This document shows, one piece after another, positions 39,523-50,762 of a DNA stretch of 64,000 nucleotides. This DNA is from Aphidius gifuensis (lineage: Eukaryota > Arthropoda > Insecta > Hymenoptera > Braconidae): assembly GCF_014905175.1 (NCBI RefSeq), contig NC_057791.1:21366537-21430536 (forward strand), in the 5' to 3' direction. The notes beneath the pieces are model-generated. The model saw only the letters and a program-made list of their open reading frames with translations, did no database searches and had not been told where the DNA came from. Made by a program: the position numbers and the translations under genes. Within the stretch, counting starts at the first letter, position 1. Every line of letters starts with the position of its first letter.

Positions 39523-39583
39523 CTGTTTGATGAAGCTTTTTCTGCTGCAGATGGCTGACCGTAATTACATTTAATCCCATCAT
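39523..39583 (-). CDS. Candidate first coding exon (unrecognised)
   Basis: Read on the - strand, an ATG at 39583 (an in-frame TAA lies 16 codons upstream, and a second ATG follows at once) opens MMGLNVITVSHLQQKKLHQT. The exon then hits a consensus CAG|GTAAGA donor, exon end 39523, in phase 1. Composition is balanced and hydrophilic, unlike the neighbouring translated spacer. About 250 bases upstream on this strand are cAMP-response-like and E-box palindromes (39830-39870), placed as expected for a promoter. The phase matches the terminal exon candidate at 24953-25041; joined directly they would encode about 49 residues, though other exons could lie between. There is no signal peptide and no recognised family. 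Confidence 0.35.
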
Positions 39584-39829
39584 TTTTTCACTTGACAATA
39601 ATGATCTGCTGTCTGTCTTTTAAAGGCCCACAATAAAGGCAAAAAAATATCTCTGAAACAAAAAAAATATAACACAATTTATTATACAAAAATTTTATAA
39701 TTCATAATTTATTATTTTTATAATTGTATTGATTTGGAAATGTTAGGACATGCACAGCAATTTCTTGCTCATCTTTGTCACCTACTTGAGACTCTAGTTT
39801 CAACGCCTTAAGATGTTTGGCTATTAGTT

Positions 39830-39870
39830 TGACGTAATGACGTCATTAACTAGTACGAGATCACGTGATC
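39830..39870. promoter_or_regulatory. CRE-like pair plus E-box palindrome
   Basis: TGACGTAA (39830-39837) is directly followed by the perfect CRE TGACGTCA (39838-39845). Thirteen bases later is the 12-bp palindrome GATCACGTGATC (39859-39870), containing the E-box CACGTG in a TCACGTGA context. These are known targets of CREB/ATF bZIP and of bHLH (MITF/TFE, Clock or Myc-type) factors. The cluster sits upstream of the - strand start exon at 39583. Which factor binds is not knowable from sequence alone. Confidence 0.55.
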
Positions 39871-42120
39871 ACGGCTAAGAAGCAAGACTTGACAAAAGAC
39901 AAAGAGACCAAGATATATTATAAGTAGTAAAATGAGCAAAGATGGTAGAAGTAAGATAAGATATTAGTGGCAAACACACCATCTTTGACAATTCATCCCT
40001 AACCATCGTCAACTAAAACTAATCATTCACCAAACATCTGGTACTTTGCAGTTTTTGAAGATGTCTCCAAACTTTAATGCGTATATATTCCACGTCATTG
40101 AAATATTTTATTTTATCAATCAAAATTATTATAATAATACTAACGTCGATGATAATTATTTTATATAAATTTTTAATAGACTTTTATTATCTTTTGTTAA
40201 AAAAAAAATAATAGTTTAATTGGATTTATTACGTGATCATCGAAATTTTATCTCGGTTTTCGTAACAATAATAATTTACGTAAATTTTGGAAGCTCAAAA
40301 TTTATATTATTTAAATTATTCACAATAAAACGTGCAGCGTTTACTTTATGCGAATGACCAGTCGAGTAAGTTTCAAAAGTTTAAAGGAAATTATATACCA
40401 ACTAAAAAGTTGGACAATATCCATGGGCTGCTCCAGCAACATCAGCTTCAATTAAACTTTTTCACGACAAAATAATAAAACATTATAAAACTCAAATTAT
40501 CTTTAATTGACATAAAATTATTTGCAAAAAAAATAAATGGCAATAATAACTATTGATAATTGATTTTTCAAAAAGCGCAAAGCTCACTTGAATTGAGCAA
40601 GGCCAACTGCACACAACACACCGTGAAAATTACAAAAGCCTCTAGAGAAAATACTTGGTCTATCGGGTAAAAATGAGAAGGATGAAAAAGAAGAAAAAAA
40701 AATATAGCCAACAAGGGAAAAAAACCACGTGGCAATTGCAAAGAAAATAAAAATAAAAATAAAAAGAGCAGCAGCAGCAGTAGATGACCAGTGGGAGTTC
40801 ATAACCTCAGTAGAACACGACGTGAAAGTGACTGTTCATTCGTTGGTTGGTTGGTTGCTTTGGTGGTGAGCAGAAAAAAGCATGGGATTTATTTTCCAGA
40901 TCGCTGGATGTCGTCATTCGAATCGACGGACACTACTGGTGTCCCTTAACGATTGCACAATTCAATGGCTAGATGACGTCAAAGTTATTCCTCTATATAT
41001 GAAGCTCAACGCGTGTTGGCTTTACTTTTCATTCTATATATGACCCAATGGTCGTGTAATATAGAACGACTACCACTACGATCCAATGCTTTTTATGTAT
41101 CATTAATAAAGATGATGAAAAAAAATATAATAAATTTAATAGATTATATTTTAGACGTTGGGAATCGATTTTCTGTTCCTCAACTCAATTAAATGTATAT
41201 ATATTTTATTTGAATAATATTATTTATACATTACCAATGGATCAAAAAGAAGGAATGGAGAATTTTTATTTTCATTTTACTCTAAAAATCATGGTGTATC
41301 GTCACGTAAAAATTGTACTCGTCTCTTCACCGTTGAATTCTACAGGTGGCTAGTTCAAAGCTTTGCCTATACTATTTTATTTACGTAATACCTCACACCC
41401 AATTACTTTTTAAACTTGAAAAAATAAATAAAAAAAATTCAAGACGTATAATAAATCAAGCTATGTATTCACAAGTATGACATAATGTAAATTTATGTAA
41501 TTATAATAGTATCATAAATTAATAATTCATATTTTAATTTTAATAAATGAAAAAGGGGTTTATGATGAGGTCATTGTGCGTGAAATTTTATGAAAATATA
41601 AAATCAAGTGGTTTAAAAAACGTGACTGTTGTAAATACACAAAATCAGAGGTCAAATTTACGCATGTCAACCAACTAACCAACTAACCAATTTTGGGGTC
41701 ATTCATTATGACAAATTTGTCGTCTCTTTCTATCACTAGTCATAGATTCAGTGTATTCAAACAACAATCAAGAGAAAATACAACATGCTGATTGTCTATA
41801 TATACAACCAGAGACGAAAATGAGCTTTCAATTCAAGTAAATTTAGTATACATATTGTAAAATAGTTTGTTTAACTATTTACCATATGGTGTTTTATCAA
41901 GGGACTATTCATTTGGTGGGTCACTCGTCAATTTTATCCAAGTCAACTGTCTAGCACTATGGCCCACTTATGGAAATATGTTCCTTGTTTTTTGTTTATG
42001 TTTTCTCGTCAATTTCAATGGGTCTTTTCTACTATCAACATTTTATTTATAATTAACAAACAATCAAATAAATTTAACTATTTATATTTTTTAGTGAAAA
42101 TTTAAGGGGGGTTACTGCAG
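39871..42120. other. Region without recognisable gene
   Basis: Moderately GC-rich DNA continues at 40580-41060, including a CAG-type triplet run near 40768-40783, several GACGTCA-like sites and GGTTGGTTGGTTG. No frame is convincing as protein: the - strand frame at 40584-40802 and the + strand frame at 41867-42052 have no recognised content or splice support. Confidence 0.5.
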
Positions 42121-42351
42121 GTAGGCTGCAATAACGTTACTGATGATGTAGTCACGAAAGTTCTTGAAAATTCACCAAAGATGGGCCTGCTTTGTCTTGG
42201 GGACACAAATATAACTGACGAATCTTTTAAAAAAACAGCAGAAATATCAAGAAATCGAAAACTACATTTAACTTTGGCTGGTCCATTTATGTGTGATGAA
42301 AAAAAATATGAATCGCCATACTTAAAAATTATTTCTGCTTTTTTTTTTTAA
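42121..42351 (+). pseudogene. Truncated copy of the F-box/LRR gene's last exon
   Basis: From about 42126 to 42335 this matches 44132-44341 of the neighbouring F-box gene with roughly 9 differences in about 208 bases (near 96% identity). It covers the leucine-rich stretch from CNNVTDDVVTK to the Gly-Pro-Phe segment. The frame is still open and ends at TAA 42349-42351, about 30 residues earlier than the parent and with a different tail (KIISAFFF). There is no start codon: an in-frame TAA lies at 42103-42105, and neither F-box nor upstream exons are present. A CTGCAG immediately before 42121 could act as a splice acceptor, so use as an alternative exon cannot be excluded, but a decayed tandem duplicate is simpler. 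Confidence 0.85.
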
Positions 42352-42627
42352 TACGTCGATATAAAAAAGATGATAGTTTTTTTTTATTTCCCTGAATAAG
42401 TATACGACAGATTAAATTTCTCACTCAACTGGAATAATCCATTCTCATGAATCATGATTATATTAATCAAGAAGACTAGAAATTTCTACATAGTCTATTT
42501 GATATTAAATATTAATATTTATGATTTAAAAAAAAGAAAATTAGATAATTAACAAATTTTGATGTTAGTGTTGCTGTGTGTGGCAACTGTTATTATTTTA
42601 ATTCATACTTTTACCACCAGCTGGATA

Positions 42628-42648
42628 CAGAGAAAATACTTTTCTCTG
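42628..42648. repeat. Perfect 9-base inverted repeat upstream of the F-box gene
   Basis: CAGAGAAAA-tac-TTTTCTCTG lies 65 bases before the F-box gene start codon. It could be a factor-binding palindrome in the promoter or leader; no factor is identifiable. Confidence 0.5.
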
Positions 42649-42713
42649 TAGATGAAAAGTCTTCTCTCTGCTAGATATAAAAAAAAAAAAAAAAAAATTG
42701 GAAAAAATTAAAT

Positions 42714-44432
42714 ATGGAAGAATTTAGAAAAAAAGGGTTAGGAGAAATTTTTGCACAAGAATGTGAGGTGTCGAATGAAATTTCAATTTGGCTTGACGAA
42801 TTGTCGACTTATATCATCTATGATGAAAAAAAAAATGAGGCAAGTCTAAAATATATCACTGCAGTAAAAACATGCTTGTAGATATTAATTATTGAATAAA
42901 TATTGTAAAATATAAATATTATTATTAAATATAAATATTATTTTTTTTAGATGTACTATGAGGATCATGATCATTCGAACGCCAAAATTATAATAATTGA
43001 CCACACCAAAAGTATAACAATTGACTTTGTTAATGATGATTGTCTGGCTACAATATTCATGTATGTGCCAGCATGTGAAAGACCAAAAATTGCACTGGGT
43101 ATGCGTCAATAAATTACAATATAAAATAATTGATAATTAATATATTTGTATAATTTATTTAATTTTTAGTATGTCAAAAGTGGAGAAGAGTTCTTGGGTT
43201 ATCTTGGGGTAATGTCAAGAAACTTGAACTAACTCATTGGGAATATGATGAGTATCCAAGTTGTTTGAAAAAATATCCAACACTCGATGAACAATTTAGT
43301 TTTTTAAAATCACTGCTTTCTAAATGTGGTCGTTATTTAACACAGTTAGACTTGACAGCTTATGGCCATTGTAACATAGTGCCAGTTATTAATGAATATT
43401 GTCCAAACCTCGTAAAACTTCGATTGAGATTTACCTATGTTGACAATATAATATTATTTGATGCATTTTCACGTCTATCTAAGCTCAAAGTATTAGCAAT
43501 TATATTTCAAGATTTTAAAGATGAGTTTATACCTTATACTTTAATCAATTCATTACTAAAAGTTGCTGATACATTGACTGATTTGATTCTGTCAAATTGG
43601 AAAGATAAATTATCTTGTGATTTTTCAAAAGAAACCGTTTGTGTAAGTTAAACTTCATATCTATCACAAATAAAAATCAAAAATATTCTATTTAATTTTT
43701 TACATATATATTTCAACATATACTTATGAATAATTTCGTTTGCAGGTGCTTCGTCAACTAAAGGTCCTGAAAAGATTAGAAATTGGTGGTATACGAATAT
43801 CCAAAGAGTTTATCGATTATCGGAAAAATGAGATATCATTATATACTAATTATAATAATATCTGGAACACAAATATATCAGAACAGTTTAGAAATATCGA
43901 GGAACTGAAGTTGGCGCGACACCTAATTACAGATGATGGTTTATATACTATTGCCAATATCTTAAAGCAAGTAAAAACGTTAAACTTTCTTTCGGATTAT
44001 ATAACTAATGATGGTGTTGTAACAATTTCCAAGATGAATTTACTACATCTTGGTTTATCCGGTATTAATAACGTCATTGATTCTTCATCAATCAAATTGC
44101 TCAAAAACCTGGAGACATTAAAGCTTCCATACTGCAATAACGTTACTGATGATGTAGTCACGAAAATTCTTGAAAATTCACCAAAGATGGGCGTGCTTTG
44201 TCTTGGGGACACAAATATAACTGACGAATCTTTTGAAAAAGCAGCAGAAATATCAAGAAATCGAAAAGTACATTTAACTTTGGCTGGTCCATTTATGTGT
44301 GATACAAAAAAATATGAATCGCCATACTTCAGAATTATTATTGTACAAGATGAAAAATTTTTGGCACAACTATCTAAAATCCGTGCAAATTTTATAAAAA
44401 CTATTTCCAATAAAAATATAATATTGTACTAA
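42714..44432 (+). CDS. F-box protein with leucine-rich repeats, four exons
   Basis: Exons are 42714-42863, 42951-43098, 43170-43642 and 43746-44432, giving 485 residues. An in-frame TAG at 42672 supports the first ATG; the alternative start is the ATG at 42951. The F-box spans about residues 75-110 (DFVNDDCLATIFMYV, then ERPKIALVCQKWRRVL), matching the family pattern of a helix-1 leucine/phenylalanine core and a VCxxWRR end. About ten irregular leucine-rich repeats follow, clearest in exon 4 (LETLKLPYCNNVTDDVVTKI), of the FBXL/AMN1 type. Such proteins bind Skp1 through the F-box and recruit substrates to an SCF ubiquitin ligase through the repeats. Donors and acceptors fit (GTAAAA, GTATGC, GTAAGT; each intron 71-103 bp). 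Only the first junction is weaker and rests on context. The substrate is unknown. Braconid wasps appear to carry many related genes, and a broken copy lies 2 kb upstream. Confidence 0.87.
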
Positions 44433-44450
44433 ATATAATTATGTTTAAAA

Positions 44451-44456
44451 AATAAA
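44451..44456 (+). terminator. Poly(A) signal of the F-box gene
   Basis: AATAAA begins 19 bases after the stop codon and is repeated in overlapping form (AATAAATAAATAA). It fits a short 3' untranslated region. Confidence 0.5.
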
Positions 44457-47091
44457 TAAATAAGCAACTGACAAGTATTGAATTTATTTTAATTTTTTAG
44501 AAAAAAAAATATAAGTTTCCATTTTTTTTATATTTTCTAAAAAAAATTTTAAAAATGAAAATAAATTAACAAATGTTATCGCACACAAATGAATCAATAA
44601 TACGTGAGTCATAAAAAATCATAACAAGCCATGAATCAGATAATTAAATAGCCCCTCATATTAAACAATTATAAAATGCAAAAAAAATTTATTTATCTGT
44701 AGATTAAATTTTTTTTGATTTATCACTAAAATTATATATTCATTTAATAGTTGAATAATTATTTTGAAAAAAAAAAAAGAAATAATAATTTAATAACAAA
44801 CTTGTAAATTAATCATTAACCTATATATACATGACACTTCTCTTTTGTGCTACAATATGAAAGTGGTTTGAATGATATAACTGATACGACACGCGATCAC
44901 ACGACAGAATAAATTTTCCGCCCTTCATTTTGTATGGAACTTGATTTTGCTGTCGTGGCCATTGCATCGTTAGTCACATGATAAAATACCTGGTGCATGA
45001 CGAGGCCAACCAATCATTAATCTCATTATACAGTGAGAAGCGAATAAATGTTGTTACACTTAATCATAAATTATATTTATTCAAAAAACAATATAATAAA
45101 TGTAATTTATTACAACTTGAAAAAATGAAAAAAAATAAATAAATAATCAAATCAATGAGATCTTCTTTTATAAATATAAAACAAACGAATAAATATAAAA
45201 TAAAAAAATAAATAATAGTAGAAAGATAAAATTCACACTATTTGATTGCCTTGAATTTATTTTTTTTATTTTTTTATCTTATCGCTCTATTTTTTTTTTT
45301 TTTTTGTAAAAAATCCATTCGAGCCACGCGCACACAAAGATGATTCAGAAATTATTGGAAGAGCTACGAACTCAAGGGAATAAAAATTCCATTCGTATAT
45401 AGATCTATTTTTACTCCTTGGAATAATAACAAAGACATTTATCGATACGCGAAGTTGAGGTAAAAAATATAATGATAATAATAATAATGACAATAATAAA
45501 AGTGAAAAAATGCTGTGAAAAAAAATAAAGAAAAGAGTAAAGCTTTTGAGGGTGAAATATATATATTTTTTTTATTTTGTAAAAATCTATACATATATTT
45601 GGCTGGGTGTTGAAAAGACGAAGGATTTAAGGATATTTTTTTTACCCTGAAGCATATAAAAAGTGTTGCTCAGTCGATTGGAGACTTATCTTGACGAAAA
45701 TTTGCAAATAGGTATAGAGGGTAAATAAGACACTCGTCAGCAGTGATATTTCTTTACGCAACTGAATATAATAAAAATAATAAAAATAATAAATTGGAAA
45801 TGGAAAAAATAAAAAGATGTGATACTTGATGTTTTTTCTCATCTCATTTTCATTTTAAAAAAATATCTTTACTTTGAAAATTGATTTTTTAACGTCATCA
45901 TCATTTTCAAGACGAAAACTCGAAGAGTAACCTTTTCATTCTGCTTTCTACTCATCTTTTATGAGAAGCCTTGGTGTCGTTATCATAATCGGTAATTTAT
46001 CAAGCAATATCAAGACTCTCAAAATCTTACACACCATCCTTCTATTCATTTACCTTGAACAAAATTTCTCTCCCTATACGCGAACCACCAATAATCTTTC
46101 AAAACGTTTTCAGGTATACCCCTTGATATTATCACATCACAAAGCGTGATCACAATTTTAGATGAGTTAACTCAATAAATTCATTCGTTAACACTAAACC
46201 AGATGAATGAAAAAATTCTGATATCGCTTCGTTTTTATTTTTTGCTTTTTTTGAAATATCTTATTAGAATTATAAGGGTTTTATTTATTTTTTTGTTTTT
46301 TTTTTTTCATGAATATCAAAACTCGTTTTAAATGATAATAGACTCGACAAATAAAATTGACTTTTTAGATTTTTTTTTTCTTATAAATATATCTCTCTTT
46401 ATATAAAAAATAGAGCTATCACTTTTATAAATTATTATTACTTTTATTTTAAAATAATTCGCGAATAAAAATTAATTAAAAATTCAGTCGTCTTTATTTT
46501 TAGGTGAGCTTTTTATTTTTATCTGTTAATTTTTTTTTTTATTTTTATTTTTAATTTATGAATTTTCAAGTTTATGTTTTAATGGGTTGAACTTTAAAAA
46601 TATTAATACAGCTTTTATTATACTGACCATTTGACAACGAAAAAGAAAAAAAAATTCACTACGAAAATTGAAGAAAAATAATAAAATCAATTGAAATTAA
46701 AAATTTAACAAATTAAATAATAATAATGAAATAATAAAAATCAAAATCAAACAGAGCCATAAAATACTGTATAAAAAAAAAATAAAAAAAAAAAAATAAA
46801 CAAGAGTATTTGACAGTCACATGCATCAAGATTCATGTTGTTGTTTTTTTTTTTGTTTTTTTTTATTTTCATTCTATTTGTTTTTATTTTATACGCTCCA
46901 TTTATTTATCTACTTTTAATAATTTTTATTTATTTATTTATTTTAAATGACATACTTTACTCAAATTTTATTATTTACCTAATATTTTTTTTTTTCACTT
47001 TTAATTATTATTTATAATTGATAAAATATTAATTAATTAGAAAAATGTAATGTAAAATGAAATTTGTCAAAAAAAATATGAAAATTAAATT
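44457..47091. other. AT-rich region without recognisable gene
   Basis: Nothing coding is supported. The interval 44870-45020 is GC-richer and noncoding. The remainder is A/T spacer with T runs. Confidence 0.6.
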
Positions 47092-47400
47092 ACGTACCAT
47101 GTTATGTTCAAACACAATTACGTCATCATTTTTCTTGACGAAAATACTCCAAAAAACAAATATTAACTTCACTCACGTAATTATCACAATTAAATATATT
47201 ACATAATCATATTTTAATTAATTTTTGATAATAACTAATTATTATAATTTAAAATCAACAAAACACTATTTACATTTTCCGGTTTTTTTATTTTTCATTA
47301 TAATAATTATAGCACACGGTAACAAGATGGCCGACATTCGAGGTCATTTTTTTTTTTTGTGTTTTTTTTTTATTAAAAGGGGGGCGGTGTAATATAGTGA
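47092..47400 (-). promoter_or_regulatory. Possible promoter and start-codon exon edge
   Basis: At 47322-47338 the + strand reads ACAAGATGGCCGACATT, close to the YY1/Pho-type AAGATGGC element common at core promoters. A GGGGGGCGG box follows at 47381-47389. On the - strand, 230 bases away, ATG at 47100-47098 is immediately followed by a GTACGT donor, so a leader exon ending with the start codon is conceivable. No downstream - strand exon is recognised, so this is only a candidate. Confidence 0.25.
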
Positions 47401-49606
47401 AAAAAAATCCGCCATTACTGACCATCTTACTACAAAAATATTTGTCGATAAAAAAATGATTACTCGTATATTTTTAATTAATCCGTCTTAAATATATGAA
47501 AAATATTTTAGCCACGGATTGTAAATAATGTCAAATTAATAATTATAAATATATTACACAATAGTCACGACAAAAATCCCGATTTGACAAACTGCGTCAT
47601 ATTTTTTTTTTTTTTTTTTTTTTTTGCACAAAAACCAATTAGTTATTAATTATATAAAATACCTAAATATAAAATTAAATTAAACTATCACTTTAACAAC
47701 ACACAAAACAGCATCCTCCAGTACTCGAATAGTTTTTTTTTTTTTTTAATAAAATAATATGGAGTAATAATAATGAAAACAGCACTCAGATTATTCGAAT
47801 AAATTACGGCGTCTTTTTTTTTTTTCTCACAAAGTCAGTAAACACATAAAAAATACACGCAAATAGTTATTTTATAACATCAACGTTTACTCGATTATTA
47901 AAACTATTAAATTATTATATTTTTATAATTTATTTTCAATGATAATAAATTAATAAAATTATGTTAATAATTATTTCAGGACGATGCACACACGCGCGTC
48001 TACACGACAAAACTGAAATAAAAAAAAAAAAAAAATTGTCTCACTGGACTCTCGAGTGGGGGAACGGGGCACGAGCCAACGGGTTAACGCTTGAAGGTAC
48101 GAAAGAGAGAGAAAGAAAGAAAAAAAAAAAAACAAAACAAACAAATAATTAAAATTAAAATAAACGAAAAAAAAAAAAAAAAATACAAACAAATATAATA
48201 AAATATATAAATAAATTTAATTTAATACAAATTGCAGTAAAATTAAATAATTATTAATATTATAAATGATAAAAATATATTTACATAAAAATTAAACTAA
48301 CATTAAATAATTAATAAATAGCAAATAGTTATTTATTTTAATTTTTATTAATTACTGTCCACTGTGTTATAAAAATATAATAAAATTTGACCTTGAATAC
48401 TCTGATTCACCGAGAAGAAAATTTTTTAATTATTATTTTATTTATTCATATATTTCTTGTGAAAATTAATAACCATAATTTTAACAATATTGAAAACTAT
48501 GAAGCCAACGAAATAACATTAAAAAAATTATTCAATAAAATGAAATTAAATAGTTTCCATGCTCGAAACCGTTCAGCCAATAAAACGTAGAATATTTTCC
48601 TATTTTATTCGATTTAATTTTTAATTGTTATTGTTAATTCATTTGGAGTAAAATAATTAGCATGAATAATTAAATTGAATTTCGATATATTAATTTAAGT
48701 TGAAATAAATTTTGAAGCAATTGTTGGTTGACTCTTGAGGGTATACAGATATCCCCTGTGATTATAGTGATTTTCATGGGTTATTTTGTGTACATAGATA
48801 TATAAATGACATGGTAAATACAAACCAGAAATTTTAAAAATTTTATAAAATAGCCCGAGAGAGCTTCTTGTATGGTTATGGTATCAAACCACAATCTGCA
48901 TTCCGTTACGTAATTGTCGTAACACGAAGAAGGAGGGAGTTCAGCAACGACAAGAGTATACACCTGAGGGAAATTGAGAGGGTACGGTATTCGGGGTAAA
49001 GGAATATATAGATATATGTATTTACAGGTCACTGCTTATAGTGGAATTGTGGGAATGGGGTAAGTGGTGACCGGAAGGGCACACCAATACTCCAGCTTCT
49101 ATAACTTGAACGGTATATGTCTACTGTATATATACGAGGAGAATGAAAATTGAGCCAGCTGCCCTCCATAGAAGATACACTGTGGTGTAAATTAGTCCCT
49201 CTTGAATTATTTGCATCAATGTGGTATTTCAAGAATTGAACAAACCGCATTAAGAAACTAAATACAAAATTTCAAGAATAACATTAATTTGTTTATGAAA
49301 AAATTAATAATTTAAATAATATCAATTTCAAAAAATAAATAATAAAAATATTTCTCGGTCTGTTTTAAAAGACAAGATTAATTTAATATAAAAAAATTGT
49401 TTATTTTAAATAATTTTATACTTGCAACGTTGAGTTTTCAAAAAAAAAAAAATTTTTGGATTTTAATTTTTGTAATAAATTGATAATTAAAAATATATTT
49501 ATTCAATTTTAGATTTTGAAATTTAAAAATAATTTGAATAATATAAAAAATATTAAAATTAAAATAAAAAAATTAAATAAGAAAAAACGGTCTTTGTTAA
49601 TAGTGT
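47401..49606. other. Region without recognisable gene
   Basis: Long T runs (for example near 47601-47625), a GC-richer patch at 47978-48110 with CG dinucleotides, and another at 48880-49240 where a 73-codon - strand frame (49250-49029) is open but unrecognised. The frame at 48387-48590 starts with TTG and has no acceptor. Nothing is firmly coding. Confidence 0.5.
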
Positions 49607-50036
49607 TAAAATCATTGACAAAAAAATTGAAAACCCTTAAAATCCACTCACTACCCTCTTTTGACGGTTTCAAAAATTTCTATTTTTTTTTCTAGACTTG
49701 CTGAGGTTCTACACAATTTAATAAAAAAAAAATAACGAGGATAGCTCAACTCTGCCATAGGCAATCTTAAAATCCACTCACTGACGGTTTCAAAAATTCA
49801 TTTTTCTAGACTTGCTGGGGTTCGACACAATTTAATAAAAAAAAAATAACGAGGATAGCTCAATTCTGCCATAGACAAAAAAATTAAAAACACTTAAAAT
49901 CATTGACAAAAAAATTAAAAACCCTTAAAATCCACTCCCTACCCTCTTTTGACGGTTTCAAAAATTCCCATTTTTTTTTTTTAGACTTGCTGGGGTCTTA
50001 CACAATTTAATAAAAAAAAAATTACGAGGATAGCTC
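49607..50036. repeat. Three-unit diverged tandem repeat
   Basis: Each unit contains AAAATCCACTC, GACGGTTTCAAAAATT, TAGACTTGCTG, an ACACAATTTAAT plus A-run, and ACGAGGATAGCTCA. GACGGTTT recurs at 49663, 49783 and 49951, so spacing is 120 and 168 bases; the second unit lacks the ACCCTCTTTT block and an extra AAAATCATTGACAAA segment separates units two and three. The third unit runs directly into the TATCG-rich tract. It has no coding content and is probably satellite-like or part of a non-autonomous mobile element. Confidence 0.9.
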
Positions 50037-50059
50037 ATTTGAAATTTTTGACGCTATTA

Positions 50060-50190
50060 TCGCATTATCGTAATTATCGTGAGGAAATTCTCGTATCGTC
50101 TCGCCATATCGTCACGATAAAAATTTGGATTATCGTATCGTCTATCGTGATTATCGTATCGTATCGTATCGTGATTATCGTCTATCGCGG
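50060..50190. repeat. TATCG-rich short tandem tract
   Basis: More than a dozen ATCG cores in about 130 bases, with TATCGTATCG and GATTATCG recurring in irregular order (pentamer and octamer units mixed). TATCG is the complement of CGATA, the core bound by the Drosophila boundary factor BEAF-32 in clusters. Whether any wasp protein uses this is unknown. It abuts the tandem repeat at 49607-50036. Confidence 0.85.
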
Positions 50191-50615
50191 CAACATTACT
50201 TTGTTATTTCAATAAAGAAAATCATTTTCAAATAAAAATTATTCAATGACTTGAAGCTTAATGTAATGGGAATTAGCATTTGATTTATTATACAACCATG
50301 GTATTTACAAGACATGAGTCAAATTACATAATATAATTCAATGTTTAAATCATCAATGCATACACATGCACTGCAATTTAACTCTCAAAATCTGTTCTAA
50401 TGTCATAACAAATATTGACAAACTATTATCAAACTTCTCTAAATATTGATCACCGAATGATCTTTTATTTCTTCATTATTTTTAGTGCTCGTTTATAAAT
50501 TTATAAAATAAATGAATATAACTTTTTACTATGTAATATTATCTTTACGACAATATTATTTTTACATGTATTTTTTAATGTTATTCATTTTTATATAAAT
50601 TTATTGATTTATAGA

Positions 50616-50762
50616 AGTATAGTTTTTAACGATTCAAAGAAAAGTCGTAAACGTTTAACGCCAACACCAGAAAATTCAAAATTTACAGCAGCAGAAAATA
50701 GAAATTATCTTAAATTTATGTATAACCACATAAATAGAAAAGTTTTTCATAGAGTTCATAGA
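50616..50762 (+). CDS. Weak candidate terminal exon (unrecognised)
   Basis: After an AG at 50613-50614 or 50621-50622 the + strand stays open through DSKKSRKRLTPTPENSKF, AAENRNYLKFMYN and HINRKVFHRVHR to a TAA near 50763, with AATAAA soon after. The lysine/arginine-rich, low-phenylalanine translation differs from the usual translated spacer. The acceptor is poor and no upstream exon is found. It could be a decayed gene piece. Confidence 0.15.

Noticed and set aside
48387..48590. 67-codon + frame near 48.4 kb
   Set aside because: It starts at TTG, has no acceptor, and is not recognised.
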